Positions 1 through 11,833 are shown, counted from the first letter of the stretch. The stretch is 64,000 nucleotides of DNA from Gordius sp. MW1 (GCA_964036665.1 OZ038528.1:14328501-14392500); one strand, 5' to 3'. Numbers and translations: made by a program. The notes: a model not told the origin generated them from the letters alone.

Positions 1-120
1 TTTTTAAATCATGTTTTTTATACATTTTAATCATTCGTTTAATAAATAATCATGATAATTTTATTTTATTCTAATGTATATGTTAGACGGTAAAGAAAGT
101 TGAGACATCAATATTTAAAA

Positions 121-612
121 CTTTTGTAGGGGCACAGGGACCCATATCAGTAGAGGCATAGGCCCTTGTAGGAAAGGGCATAGGGTAATTAATTATCAAT
201 TTTAACCTAATATACCCAATTCAAAGACGAAAATTATAAATGTTAACCTATTCAAAAACGAAAAATTAAAATTTCGATTTATACTTTGGCCAATGGTCAT
301 TTTTTTCATTGGTCAGTAGCCAGCGGACGACCAAAAAGCCAGATTATCAATGGTATTAACAAGAACAATATATTAATTTAATTTAAAATATACCCTTCAA
401 AAACGAAAATTTTTTTTTTGATTTATTTGGCCAATGGTCATTTTTTTATTGGTCAGTAGCCAGCGGACGGTCAAAAAGTCATATTATCAAGGGTATTAAC
501 AAGAACAAAATATTAATTTAATTTAACCAGGTCACAAAGCTGGACCAATAACTTGGAGGGTAACGGACGGACGGACAACAAAAAACGGGCCCATAAATTG
601 CATAGCAATTAA
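121..612 (-). mobile_element. Helentron-like element fragment, minus orientation (copy M1)
   Basis: Read on the minus strand it begins with the family 5' end TTAATTGCTATGCAATTTAT at 612 and contains two units of the family array (TGGCCAATGGTCA and GGCCGTCCGCTGGC-type motifs at about 289-365 and 427-506). It ends near 121 with CTTTTGTAGGGGCA, a different 3' end from the plus-strand copies, so this is a shorter subfamily. No coding capacity is seen. Confidence 0.65.
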
Positions 613-632
613 AAGAAAAATGGGAGTTCACA

Positions 633-1272
633 CAGGGGCGTAGTCAGGATTTTCTCAAGGGTGAAGAAAAATTCAAATTCGACACAGGCTTTTGTAGGGG
701 CATAGGGACCCATATTAGTAGAGGCGTAGGCCCTTGTAGGAAAGGGCATAGGGTATTTATCAATGTTAACCTAATATACCCAATTCAAAGACGAAAAAAT
801 AAAATTTTGATTTATTTGGCCAATGGTCATTTTTTCATTGGTCAGTAGCCAGCGGACGGTCAAAAAGTCATATTATCAATGTTATTAACAAGAACAAAAT
901 ATTAATTTAATTTAATAAAAAATAAAAAAATATTCGTCCTCTCCCTGGCTTGAACTCAAGACCTCCAGGTCATAAAGCTGGCGCCATAACTTGGTGGACA
1001 ACGGACAACGGACGGACAACGGACGGACAACAAAAAACGAGCCCATAAATTGCATAGCAATTAATGTAACAAAAGTAAACTTCGCGTACAATATATACAA
1101 AACTTCAAGGCGCTATTTAACCAGCTTTGAAAAAATCTCATCTCTTCATTAATCAGAGCATTTACTATCGATTTTATACCTTAAAAAAGGACATGGACCT
1201 TCAAAAAAAATTTGAAATTTTGGTCAAGGGGGCAGAAATTTCCCGCTTTCTGCCCCCTTGGCTATGCGCCTG
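633..1272. mobile_element. hAT-like element (GGGGCGTAG family) with perfect 8-bp target duplication
   Basis: Ends are CAGGGGCGTAGTCAGG at 633 and CCTTGGCTATGCGCCTG at 1272. The 8 bases before (625-632) and after (1273-1280) are both AGTTCACA, which fits the 8-bp target duplication of hAT transposons. The middle (689-1064) is occupied by a nested Helentron-like copy, so this hAT element is the older of the two. It has no transposase ORF and defines the ends of the short GC-rich family found many times to the right. Confidence 0.8.
689..1064 (-). mobile_element. Helentron-like element fragment nested in hAT element (copy M2)
   Basis: It has the same ends as the 121-612 copy: GCCCATAAATTGCATAGC with TTAA at 1064, and CTTTTGTAGGGGCATAGGG at 689. 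It holds one array unit and a tRNA-like stretch on the minus strand at about 927-990, including a degenerate T-arm (GAGTTCAAGCC). It interrupts the 633-1272 element and is therefore younger. Confidence 0.65.
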
Positions 1273-1514
1273 AGTTCACAAAATCGTTAATAAGTTTTGT
1301 GATATTAATTATATGTTTATTATTATTTATAGCATGAAGATATTTTACCTTTCTAAAATTTAAATTGCGCAAATCCAAAATTTAGATATAACATAAAAGA
1401 AATTCATAAATGTATGAGATAAATTAATCATATATTTCAATATTAATTATAAAATATAATATATAATGGCATTAATTGAAACGATATGTCTATTATGTAA
1501 TTTAAAATTCATAA

Positions 1515-1655
1515 CCTTCAACCCGACCAGACCCGAGTTTAAAATTTTTCAACCCGAACCCGACCCGAAAGCATTTTAAAATTTTTAACCCAAACCCGAC
1601 CCACGACATTTTAAAATTTTCAACCCGGGTCGGGTTTCGGGTCACCCGTGCAGGG
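1515..1655. repeat. Short GC-rich repeat of the ACCCGACCC type
   Basis: Repeated AACCCGA/ACCCGACCC motifs on the left and GGGTCGGGTTTCGGGTCACCCG on the right give an imperfect inverted repeat. Related copies are at 2040-2160, 40310-40447 and 40950-41022. The shared outer motif CACCCGTGCA resembles the end of the 6831-7426 hAT element, so they are probably decayed relatives. Confidence 0.5.
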
Positions 1656-1759
1656 CTTAATTGCATATACAATATTTAGGACTGAATAGAAATTTAATCT
1701 AAAATGAAAATTCTATGATAACAAAAATTATTTTTTGTAAACATAAGGGGCTTGCATAC

Positions 1760-1919
1760 CGGTGTCTCCATTTTTATGACAGCAATATCGTTATCGAAAG
1801 TTCCATAATTAAAATTTTCGTGAACTATTATATCCGCGATATTCCGATTAATTTGAAAAGGCTCATCTCCAAATTTTTGATGGCGTCCCAGGGAAACTAA
1901 ATATAGCCGCGTAGGAAAT
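1760..1919 (-). CDS. Serine protease exon 3 (catalytic Asp)
   Basis: The exon follows a strong acceptor (TTTTTTTCATTTCAG) and ends at CCG|GTATGC. It completes an Arg codon with exon 2, then encodes YLVSLGRHQKFGDEPF and IVHENFNYGTFDNDIAVIK, the classic region around the catalytic Asp of chymotrypsin-fold proteases. Its 160 nt keep the frame. No following exon is visible in 1-1759, which is transposon sequence. Confidence 0.9.
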
Positions 1920-2660
1920 CTGAAATGAAAAATATTTTTTTTAATACGAGGGAATTTTGGGAACCTTATTAAATATTATTTTTTATTAAACTAACAAATA
2001 ACAGAATAGAAAAAGGTTAAAAAGATTTTGTTCATCGTTTCGGGCCGGTCAGTTGAGGCAGCTTTAATAATTTGGGCATTGTCAGGGCGATATTTAGAAG
2101 GTTTCGGATGGGCCTGGGCCGGAAATTAAACTATAAAATTGTACCGGGCCGGGTTTCAGCCAGGAAAATTTCAACGAAGACCTACCTTGGCCTGAAGCAA
2201 TGAGCAGCACTTAAAAGATATTGAGGCGATATAAGAATGGCTGAACATAGATGTTTTTCTTTAACTCCTTGAACACCGACCCTTAAAGCTGCTATATAAG
2301 GATACGAACCAACAGGTGCTTCGATACCCCCTATGATAGGGGTCAAAAACATGTGCCGAGGGACGGTTATTCCATTGGAATCGGGAAATATATAGGGAAT
2401 GCTATAGATTCCCTTGGCTCTTAGATACTGGGGAATCCCTTGGGGAGTGGCCAACATTTGCGACATAAATGAAATTCCCGATAAGGTATTGTACGGCGGA
2501 CATGTTTTAGTTTGGGAGTTCTGACCTATCAAAAAATGAAATAATTACTAAGTATGTGGCATTTAAAATTTTTATTTTGATCTTTAATAGCAATTAAGAA
2601 GGTGTTCTTACTTGAGATTAAATGAAATAGTGTGGCAAATATAAATCGTATCAAACTCAT
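1760..2660 (-). CDS. Secreted trypsin-like (S1A) serine protease, 5' part of gene (exons 1-3)
   Basis: Three minus-strand exons (2660-2612, 2525-2186, 1919-1760) join in phase into 183 codons with no stop. Residues 1-17 look like a signal peptide (hydrophobic run RFIFATLFHLIS). Residues 18-79 are a propeptide with a single Cys (C25). The catalytic domain starts at IIGG (80-83) and shows CSAILISPQYLLSAAHC with catalytic His125, then a strand YLVSLGRH and the Asp motif DNDIAVIK with Asp174. The family's GDSGGP Ser motif is absent and must lie in exons left of the window. Such enzymes are secreted zymogens used in digestion, coagulation or immune cascades; the substrate cannot be told. Oddity: the residue before IIGG is Pro, not the Arg or Lys usual at the activation site. 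The gene is sure to be S1A-like; whether it is complete and active cannot be seen. Confidence 0.88.
2040..2160. repeat. Decayed GC-rich inverted repeat (GGGCCGG type)
   Basis: GGGCCGGTCAG, GGGCCTGGGCCGG and GGGCCGGGTTT motifs mark a decayed copy related to the 1515-1655 repeat. It sits in intron 2 of the serine protease, just downstream of the exon 2 donor. Confidence 0.35.
2186..2525 (-). CDS. Serine protease exon 2 (propeptide, IIGG, catalytic His)
   Basis: The acceptor is GATAG|GT and the donor AG|GTAGGT. The 340-nt exon carries the propeptide, the mature N-terminus IIGG and the catalytic His in LLSAAHC. Entry and exit phases match exons 1 and 3. Confidence 0.9.
2612..2660 (-). CDS. Serine protease exon 1 (signal peptide)
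   Basis: ATG at 2660-2658 opens 16 codons plus 1 nt, ending at a consensus donor (A|GTAAGA). The encoded start is hydrophobic with one Arg, as in a signal peptide. The leftover base joins the 2-nt start of exon 2 to make Ser17. The ATG was chosen because it is the only one giving a matching phase upstream of the protease exon. On the minus strand a TTTAAATATA run lies near 2750-2760 and TCAGT near 2712-2716; they could be core promoter elements, but the spacing is somewhat long. Confidence 0.75.
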
Positions 2661-5154
2661 TCTGATGCTTTAATCTTTATGATAAAAAGCCATGTAAATG
2701 TAATCTAACACTGAGCTATAATGCCACTTTCATCACGTGTCTTAGTGGTATATTTAAAGCTTCAAGGCAATTAAGTTTAATACTGGACAAAAGTTGGCGA
2801 TAAAAAGTTATTTTTAAAAAGTTTTTTGGTATAAACTGACTTATGAATCCTTACTTTATATGAATCTAAATAAAGTTTCTCATGTCTCGAGGTTTTGGTT
2901 TCTCATCAGAATATTTTTTTAATTCGTCGAGAATTTTGAGAAATTTAAGAATATATAATAAATCGTATAGTAAGCTGATTTCCTTGGTTCCCATGATAAT
3001 CGCGAATCGTTTTTTCTAATTTAGAAAATCGGCATTACTATATGTAAATATAATTCATTATAATTATAGAAATGTTTTCCAAATATTTATGATTCTTAAC
3101 TTTATTTATTTCATTTTCATTACTAGAATTTAAAATAACACTGTGGTGTCAAATTATCTCAAAATCGATATAAAGGCCAGGTGTCAAATTTTTTTGTTTA
3201 TTATGTGTAAAAATTGATTTTAAATTTTGTGAAACATCCAAATTGTTGCAAATTTGTTGTAATACTTCATGTGAATTTGTATATCTCCTAATCTTTAAGA
3301 GTTGATAAATCAAAGCATTAATTTGCTTAAGGTTAGATTGTCTTAATTCCCAAAACATAATGAAATTTTTTAGTTAGGTCATCAAATTATTAAATAAAAA
3401 ATCTTGGAACCCTTCAATGCATGAAATTTATCATCTAATCTGATATTCTCAATTATTAGCTTAAGTTAAGTGTAAGGCAGCCAACTTAATTGGGTTTTGA
3501 TAAGGGCTCAAATGTTATATTTTTTAATGAACTAAGTTAATACCGTTTCCCATTAAAAATGTGACTATCAACTTTATGAAGTCGATTTTATTAAATCGGA
3601 TGACAAATTAATCTGCAACCGGTTTCCCTCTCCCTTATTAAAATAAACACTCTTTCTGATGTTTTAACATTTGTTGCACCTTTATGCATAAATTTTTATT
3701 TAGTTAATATAAATCAATCATTCAATTATTATATAGGAAAATGAAAAAATTATAGTTTATTGATGCAACGTAAGTAGACCAAAAGCTATGTTCATTTTAC
3801 TTTAAAAGTAACGAGTCATCGACTTCTTTAATTAAAGAAGGTAGCGCGCTATGACCACCACCCAAAAAGTAATGGGCCACTGCTATCTAACCTTTATATT
3901 AGATAGCTTGAAGGAGTGAACTATAAAGAGTTAGTTGAAATATGATTACCCAACTCAGTTAAAATGTGAACTATATCTTTGAATGAAATCTTTGTTTCTG
4001 CGCCTGCTATGCATAGGGATAAATTATCAACGTTTAAAAATTAAAAAGTAATTTAAAATAAATTACAGCGATTAAACACAAATTACCTAGGCTATTGTGG
4101 ACAATCAGATAATATTTTTTTATAATTATAGCCATAATTATATTAAATAAAAAAAAATGAATTTAGGGGGGGGGCTGCCGACCCTGTATTTCATTTAAAA
4201 TGGTAGCTTAAGCCGCTTAACAATCTTCAATGCAAAAAACAGCTCTTTGTCAGTCTATAGTATAATTCGATTACTAGAATTAAAAATTATTGTATGGTGT
4301 GGTTTCTTTAAACTGATCCTCAAAACGTTCAATGCACTATTCAGAATAGACTTTCTTAAAAATTATTTAAATTAAACATGTTGCTAATTATGTGTTTCTT
4401 CTCTCAACTAACTTATTAAAAGGTTTTGGTGCTTTTTAGCTAATTTTTATGCCCATAAGAAATTTAGAAACTACAAGAAGCCTTAATATAATAGGATGAA
4501 ATTTAATAAATATTATTTTGATAACTTGTGCTAATAAAATATTCAACCATGTAAAAAATTGTTAATTAACACTAAGACGACCGGTTTTAAGCCTCCAAGT
4601 TTTATTAGTTAAATAAATAAACTGGTTTATTATAATGAATATTAAAAGATTGTCTAATATATTTAAATCATTTTATAATTCTTATCCTAAAATATAAGAG
4701 GCCGCTTAGAATAGATTTCAATTTTAGCATCCCACCTAATACAATGAATATATTTCTACTTAATTTTAATAAGAATATGCATTGGGTTTATTAAGCAAAT
4801 TCGACCTAAAGTTTGCAAGATAATCGTTCTACTCAACAACACTCACCTTGTAACCTGTTGACTAAATAGTAGCACAAAAACCACATGATTATTTTTTTTG
4901 GTTCAGACGTTTGTTCAATTCTACAATAATGTGAGTTTATTTAATCGTTTTATTAATATTTTATATATCCTCATTAATTAAAACGTCTAGAATTTAAGTA
5001 ATGATATAAAAAATTTTTAATTTGTTGTCTTCAATTGCCAATAAGCAAAGTTCTGTAATTATTAATAGCATAGAAGTGCATTATATGATTTTGCCCAAAT
5101 AATTGTAAAAGTGTTGTTGCCATTTGTCTTTCTAAATAGTATGTGGGTAAATAG
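2661..5154. other. AT-rich intergenic stretch without a supported gene
   Basis: Nothing codes convincingly here. A 69-codon minus-strand frame at 3149-3358 lacks a usable donor and any recognisable motif. The G9 run near 4168 and scattered poly-A/T are the only local features. Confidence 0.6.
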
Positions 5155-5984
5155 GCAAGCTGGAATGTCAGCGTTATAATTTTTTGTTTCATAAGTTGTT
5201 TTGTTTCACACAAAAATATAGTATAAAATGCATAAAATAATATTCATATTATGTATTATAATTAATATCAAAATTTTAGAAACGAAGTTATGTATTTTCA
5301 CATTTTTAATGAAATATTTGCCCTGCTGCTTAACTTATGAAATCTAACTACAAAACTATTAAATTTGATTAAATAACACTGTGTTTGTGGTTTGTCAAAT
5401 TTTTCCTTTTTAATTACTTATTATTTATGGGCCAAAATATTTTTTATATTTTTTCCAGATCCATCATATTTTCCCTACTCTGTCAACATTTCACAAATAT
5501 TTTACTTATCAATTCTCAATTAAAAATCTTTTTATATTTTATATGCTTAATATTCATAAACCTTGCAAGCTGGAATGTCAGCGTTATAATTTGTTGTTTT
5601 ATAAGTTGTTTTGTTTCACACAAAAATATAGTATAAAATGCATAAAATAATATTCATATTATGTATTATAATTAATAGCAAAATTTTAGAAACGAAAAAG
5701 TTATGTATTTTCACATTTTTAATGAAATATTTGCCCTGCTGCTTAACTTATGAAATCTAACTACAAAACTATTAAATTTGATTAAATAACACTGTGTTTG
5801 TGGTTTGTCAAATTTTTCCTTTTTAATTACTTATTATTTATGGGCCAAAATATTTTTTATATTTTTTCCAGATAAATAATCCATCATATTTTCCCTACTC
5901 TGTCAACATTTCACAAATATTTTACTTATCAATTCTCAATTAAAAATCTTTTTATATTTTATATGCTTAATATTCATAAACCTT
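5155..5984. repeat. Recent ~410-bp direct tandem duplication
   Basis: Unit 1 is 5155-5564 and unit 2 is 5565-5984. Both begin GCAAGCTGGAATGTCAGCG and end with CATAAACCTT. They are almost identical; unit 2 differs mainly by small insertions (GAAACGAAAAAG for GAAACGAAG, and an 8-base insert after CCAGATAAA). No ORF or transposon ends are seen, so this looks like a simple segmental tandem duplication. Confidence 0.9.
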
Positions 5985-6830
5985 TTCAGGTTTGTGCTTC
6001 AATTTGTATGCAAAAAAATTAAGAATCTTTCCTTCAAATGGAATTTTAATTGCTATTAATTTTAAATATATCTTATGTTACATAAACTGCATAGCATAAA
6101 ATAACTTATATGTTGGGAATACTTGCTAATTGCTATTTTTTAAAAATACTTTGTTGTTTTTATAATTAAAAACAAAATATTGACAACTCAAAATCATTTA
6201 AATTTGCTCATGTTTTTATGAGGGTTAAATTTATTTGAAAAATATACCAGTTTAAGTCACTCACAGCACAGCCCTGCCTTATTTATAACTTAGGTTACGT
6301 ATACGTATAGTGCAGAAATTTTTATAAATGGGGGATGAGTGCAACTTCACTCCAATTTATTTTGAGCCAGGTGACCATTTTTATTATTATGCTGACTGGG
6401 TGGTTAAAAAGGCAAACTTTTTTTTTGGAAATTTGGCACTATGGGGAAAAGGATGATTTCAACTGAAATTAACCCTATGGATAGATGATGCGACATTAAT
6501 CATTTGCCAAAATAAATCTCAGCCGTTAAATAGCGCAACAAGCACTCATGCTCAAAAATGCCCATTCATTGTTGTCGTCTCATTTTCGCTCATAAGATGC
6601 ACTAACGCCAAGGGGTAGTTATGGAGTGGGGCACCGTGGGCTAGCCCCCCCCCCCCCCCTCCCTTCAAATTTTAAATTTATTTTGATGAAACTAGATAAA
6701 AATTTATTATTTGCCCTCCCTTATCTCTGATAACCCTCGGTTTCTCAAATCCTTGCTATCCCGTGCGCATGTTTTTTTTTGTTCTAATGTAAGTCTAGCC
6801 AACATGCATACATTCAATTTGTCTCCAAAT
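5985..6830. other. Intergenic, with a fragment of the GGGCGTAG hAT-like family
   Basis: The stretch is non-coding. At about 6598-6730 a GGGGTAG...GGGCTAGC segment with a 15-base C run (6645-6659) and a later GCCCTCCC resembles a decayed copy of the short GC-rich family. Confidence 0.4.
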
Positions 6831-7426
6831 TAGAGGTGTGCACGGATCAATCCGATCCGACATCCGATCCGATCCGTCCGAACTCGGATTCGGACGGATC
6901 GGACCAACATTTCAATTTTGGAAGTCGGATCGGATCGGATCAACATTTTATTTTAGTCGGATCGGATCGGATTTTCAAATTTAAAATAAACAATAATAAG
7001 TTCTAAGTAATTAAATTAATAATTTTTAGTATACCTTTTCATAATTATCTTTGCATTCTTTTACCATTTTTGAAGGACACGCGTAGCTCCTTTCCCCTTA
7101 TTAAACCAGAAACTTTCGATTCTTTATTATTTTTATATGATAATATGGAATTAGTCAAATAAAATTTTATATTTATTTCAGATCTATTAAAATTGCCATA
7201 CCTTATTTTTATGTATTTTGAATTTAATCATCAATAAAAAGTTCTGTTCGTAAAATTTTAATTTAAAAATTTTGGATCGGATCGTATTTAGATTTTAAAA
7301 AACTCGGATCGGATCGGATCGGAGTTAGATTTTAAAAAACTCGGATCGGATCGGATGGATATACAATTTTTCAAAAACCCCTCGGATCGGATCGGAGCAA
7401 AAAAATTTGATCCGTGCACACCTCTA
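6831..7426. mobile_element. Non-autonomous hAT-like element, 596 bp, perfect 8-bp TSD
   Basis: Terminal inverted repeats are TAGAGGTGTGCACGGATCAA at 6831 and TTTGATCCGTGCACACCTCTA at 7426. CTCCAAAT lies immediately on both sides (6823-6830 and 7427-7434). The subterminal regions repeat GATCCGATCCGA-type motifs in both orientations, typical of transposase-binding clusters; the centre is AT-rich and non-coding. Confidence 0.93.
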
Positions 7427-7781
7427 CTCCAAATATATATTAGAATAGTCTTCGCCCAACGTTTTGTATGACATTTTGAGGCAGGACTTGGGGCGTATTA
7501 AAAATGTGCTTATTCACACATACCCTCCCCCCTTCCCCTCTCATTCATCTGCATTCATCACCCATTTTATACAGTACAGCTATTATTTAGAATGATATCC
7601 GGATTAGGCTGCTTCTTTTATATATTGGTTCTGGCTCTTTGCCCAAAATTGGTTTTTTTGAATGCTTAAGACGATATTATCACGTCATTATACTCCATAG
7701 ATTAAGGTTTTGTGCAACGGAAATCAAAAAGGCACCTTTTTTACTAAAATTGGTGTTTGTTAAATATACTCGTAGGATAAA

Positions 7782-7931
7782 CATGGATGTAGCGAAGGGT
7801 GGGGGCAGGGAAGGGCGGCTGCCCCCCTCGATTACAAAAATTTGTTAAATTTATTAAAATTAGAGCTAAATTTCAAAAAATTATCATTTTGCCCCCCCCC
7901 CCCTCTAGTTCCAAAGCTGGCTACGCCCATG
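7782..7931. mobile_element. Short hAT-like MITE, GGGCGTAGCC family
   Basis: It starts CATGGATGTAGCGAAGGG and ends GGCTACGCCCATG. Inside are GGCTGCCCCCCTC and a long C run, shared with the copies at 8460, 10609, 12749, 15109, 18662 and 18912. No coding capacity; the target duplication is not clear at this copy. Confidence 0.7.
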
Positions 7932-8459
7932 ATAATTATTACGCATATGTAGGTAATTATGTATGATGAAAATATACAAGATTGGCATAATAATTCTTTT
8001 AATCTTTTCTCGTTACCCCTTTTAATTTTGTTTGCTATAAATAAATTTAAAGGTTAGATCTGTTTTCTCGCCTCATATATTTTTTCAAATATAATCGAGT
8101 TTAACCATAGTTTAGTTAATCAAAATAGTCAAGGGTAAAGGCCGATGAAACGTTTAATTAATTTTAAAAGTTATTTCTAGCTTTGCCAAACCTTCCTATC
8201 CCTCCCTCCCTGCTGTTTGTCACAATTAACTAACTACAAGTCAAATAAAAAAAATGGTAAACAATTAGGAGCTCTCGCTAAATATCTCTTTAGCAAAAGC
8301 AAATAAAAAGCATTTTTAATGCTGTGAATTTATGGGTTACAAACAAATAAGATTTAAAAGCTGCAATTGTGCTATTGTCTAGTGTTTTGTCAGTACTACT
8401 CAACAGATTGTTTTGCACGAATTTTTTACGTTAAGTTGCATAAATGTAATTATGACATG

Positions 8460-8630
8460 CATAGGCGTAGCCGGGGGCGTGGGCAGCCGCCCTTCCCTCC
8501 CTTAACGACAAATTTTTTTTCTCGATAAACCCTTAAAAATTAAAAATAATTATGTTTGGCCCCCCTCCTAATTGAACTTTTAAACGTTTCGCCCCCCCCC
8601 CTTCTAATATAATACCTGGCTACGCCCATG
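8460..8630. mobile_element. Short hAT-like MITE, GGGCGTAGCC family
   Basis: Ends are CATAGGCGTAGCCGGG and CCTGGCTACGCCCATG. Flanking octamers ATGACATG and ATGTCTTG agree at 6 of 8 bases, compatible with an aged 8-bp target duplication. Confidence 0.75.
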
Positions 8631-10608
8631 ATGTCTTGTATACAAATTTTATATTATATGTTAAAACATTTAATATTTTTTACAGCGAAAAAAACTAAAT
8701 TTTGGATTTATAGATATTTTCTTTATATTATTTTATCAAAAAACCACAACACTCCCCTTTGAAGTTATGATTATTTTAGAGAGCTGAAAATTAAAATAAG
8801 TTGTGGTTTATTCAGCCCAAATCGATCGATATACATACTCACAAATTCTGGGCCCTTTAGTTTACTTTAGTTAGTAGATCGATACGGAGGCAAAATTTAG
8901 GAGCGAGTGTCAAGGGCGTTAGGATCCACTAAACAGGTTGTTAGGTTAGTTGGTAGCGATAAGTAAACAAATTGAGAATGCCTAGATGCAAAGAAGTATA
9001 CCGCTATGAGGCGTGTTGCTTGCAAGTCCTCGCATCGTATATTTTGTAAAAATCGTAAAAATTATATATTTACAACACGTTTTTGCAAAAAATTCTTAAT
9101 TGCTTAGGGATGATGGTGAAGATTTTAAATCATTAAGCTACGTCGTAGTTTAATTATTATAAAGGAAGATAAAAGAAGTTTTAGATAAAAATCGCAAAAA
9201 TAAATTTATGCAAATCGTTAAAGTTACACAGCGATTTTAAAAAGGTTTTGGTTTATTTCACCCCTACCCAAAGTTTGTTGATTGCGACTAATTTATTTTT
9301 TAAATCGCTTTAAAATATTTTAAAAACGTATCACCATTTTAGGTCAATATCATCATGGATACGGTGATATATAAAGTTTGCTTGAACCGCTAACTATTTT
9401 ATTGACTATTATTTTAAAAGGAGCACAAAACCGCAACTTAATCCTCAGTGAGCGCTCATTAGCAAATTAGCATTTCATTCTAGACAAACACGTATTGTAA
9501 TCGGCGCTTTATATATAGGGGGCAAATTAGTATTAAATTTCACCAATTTTTTGCTATTTTTAACGTTTTCGATCATTTCTCATAATTTATTTGTGCCCGT
9601 GCCCCCCTTTTTCCCGCGAAATCCATCCACAGCCTAACAACGCCACTACCCCAATTTTAATTTATTAGCTGTTCCCTGAAATGTATATTGTTGTAAATTT
9701 CTGTAAAACAAATATTGGAATAACCTACATATTCTTTTACACACTATATCCGACGGCCCTATATAGTCGGCCTTAATTTTGGGCCGCTTTTCCCCGGATT
9801 GGCCTTATTCATTATATAGCCTTCTTTATTCAATAACATTCGGCTCACACCTTTTGGGCATAATTATGTTATGTATTTATTTAATCCGCAAGCGATCCTT
9901 CGTATAAACATTGTTGTTTTTATCAGGCTACTGCGCCTCTAAGCAAGGAAATTTTTGGTGCAAAAAGCTTTTTAATTTAATTAAACCTTACTTGCTCTAA
10001 GCGAGCAGCGATGTTGATGTTTTTCTATGCGTTGTTAACCCTCTCCCTCCCTCCTCCTCAGGCTGCTAGAGTTTGTGAACAGCGAACAGTCAAGAGTTTA
10101 GCTGTTTTTGTAGCACAAATTTACAAAAAAAAATTCATCCCGCTCCTCCCCCCCTCTCTCTCCTCCCGTAACGATGACGCAATTGCAGATCATCATTTAA
10201 TACTTCTACTGAGCAACGGCGATAGTTTTTTTAGCGAGGCTCTCGAGTTTGGATTCCATTTCATATGCCATTTGCATCATTATGTGTCACGCTCTTTCTT
10301 TTCCCTATAGAATTTATTTCGTATAAAGTCGAAAATTAATTTTTTTTTCCATAACGCGCCCACTTCTACATTGCTATATAATAAATCATCCTCCTCTCTC
10401 AGGTTTACCCTGCTGTTTTATTTCATTCCTTCAGCATTCTGTTCAATTTTAAAATATCGCCTCATTACGTCATCCCATAATATAGTGACCCCTTTTCCTT
10501 CAAAACATTTGTTATTGCAAAATCTTTAAAGTAATTGTTTTAATTGTACGAATAATTTGTTACAAATTATTTTTGCTTCAATTTTAAAGTTAAGATAGTC
10601 CATCTGAG
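8631..10608. other. Intergenic stretch without a supported gene
   Basis: The only sizeable open frame (10011-10310, plus) has low-complexity, pyrimidine-driven translation and no recognisable domain, so I do not call it. Nothing else structured was seen. Confidence 0.5.
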
Positions 10609-10760
10609 CATGGGCGTAGCCAGCATTGGAATTAGAGGGGGAAATAATGATTTAGGGAGGGGCAAAATTATCAATTTTTGAAATTTTAGCCATAATTTTG
10701 ATAAATTTCAACAAATTTTGGATTTAAAAGAGGGCATCCACCCCTCCTTGTACGCTCGTG
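10609..10760. mobile_element. Short hAT-like MITE, GGGCGTAGCC family (aged copy)
   Basis: It begins CATGGGCGTAGCCAGCATT and contains GATTTAGGGAGGGGCAAAA and TTGAAATTTTAGCCATAA, both shared with the 12749 and 18662 copies. The right end is degraded (TACGCTCGTGACC). Confidence 0.7.
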
Positions 10761-11833
10761 ACCTTAATATATGCTTATTCTCGAGTATAATTATAATTAA
10801 GTCTTTTGGCAATTTTGTTTTTGAATATATTGTTGTTTTTATGACATGTCCCTATTATCTGACATTAAATAGTTTTAAATTAATGTTGTGACGGTGGGTT
10901 AGTTTAACAGTACCTTAAAAATAATAGCGCAGGTAAAATTTAGTATCATATTTTTTAGCCTTACCACCAAACATTATCATTTAGCTTATTCCTTTTGAGA
11001 TTTTGCATTACGATTTAGTAATAATTACATCTGGTTTTATTTTAAAATTTCCAGGGTTTTTCTGAGATCATTTAGCTCATTCTCATTTATTCCATTAATC
11101 TTTCCAAAATTTATTCAAAATCAGTTAAGTCATTTTAACATAGGCTTTGATTTTTAAATAAATTGTAGAGGCATATATCTATGCTATGCCTACCACACGT
11201 GTTACATCAGCAGCTATCAGCGTTTTTGAGTCATTTTCCAAACTGCTCGGTGAATGATATTTAAATTGCTACTTTGCATCATTTAGCTTTAATGTGTAAT
11301 TGATTTAGTTATGGTTAAATTTTATTAAAATTAATATTTACTATATCTGGTCCCCGACCAATCTTATATTATACTTAAATTTACAACTCCAATTCAGGAT
11401 CCTCAGGCCAGGGTCGTAATAAATCAGGTTTTATGAGAGAATTCTTTTAAAAGTTTGATTTAACCACACATGCAACCGGCTTTTTATCGCCATAGTCTGT
11501 CAAAATTATATTTGTTTTTGCTGCTTTTTATATTTGATTGAATTTTTTTAAACAAATGTTCAAAATGCTTGTAGCGTTTATATAAAAATAATAAATTATC
11601 GATCGAATATTCAATTCTATTGCCATTTTTAAGGTCTAATATATAGTTTGATGAGAATAATTTAATTTTTAAAATCGTTAATTTACACCTAAAATATTTA
11701 TAATTTATTAAAACTCATAAAACCCGCTTATGTTTATACATTATAATACAAAGATAAAAAAGAAATTTAGATGATTTTGTAATAGAACCGGGTCGGGTTA
11801 TACTTATTTTAGGTCCGGACAGAGCCTACTTGG

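Noticed and set aside
3149-3358. 69-codon minus-strand frame as an upstream protease exon
   Set aside because: It has no usable donor into the protease, and a signal-peptide exon at 2612-2660 already fits in phase.
10011-10310. 99-codon plus-strand frame upstream of MNK
   Set aside because: Low-complexity translation of pyrimidine-rich DNA, no motif, no splice partner.
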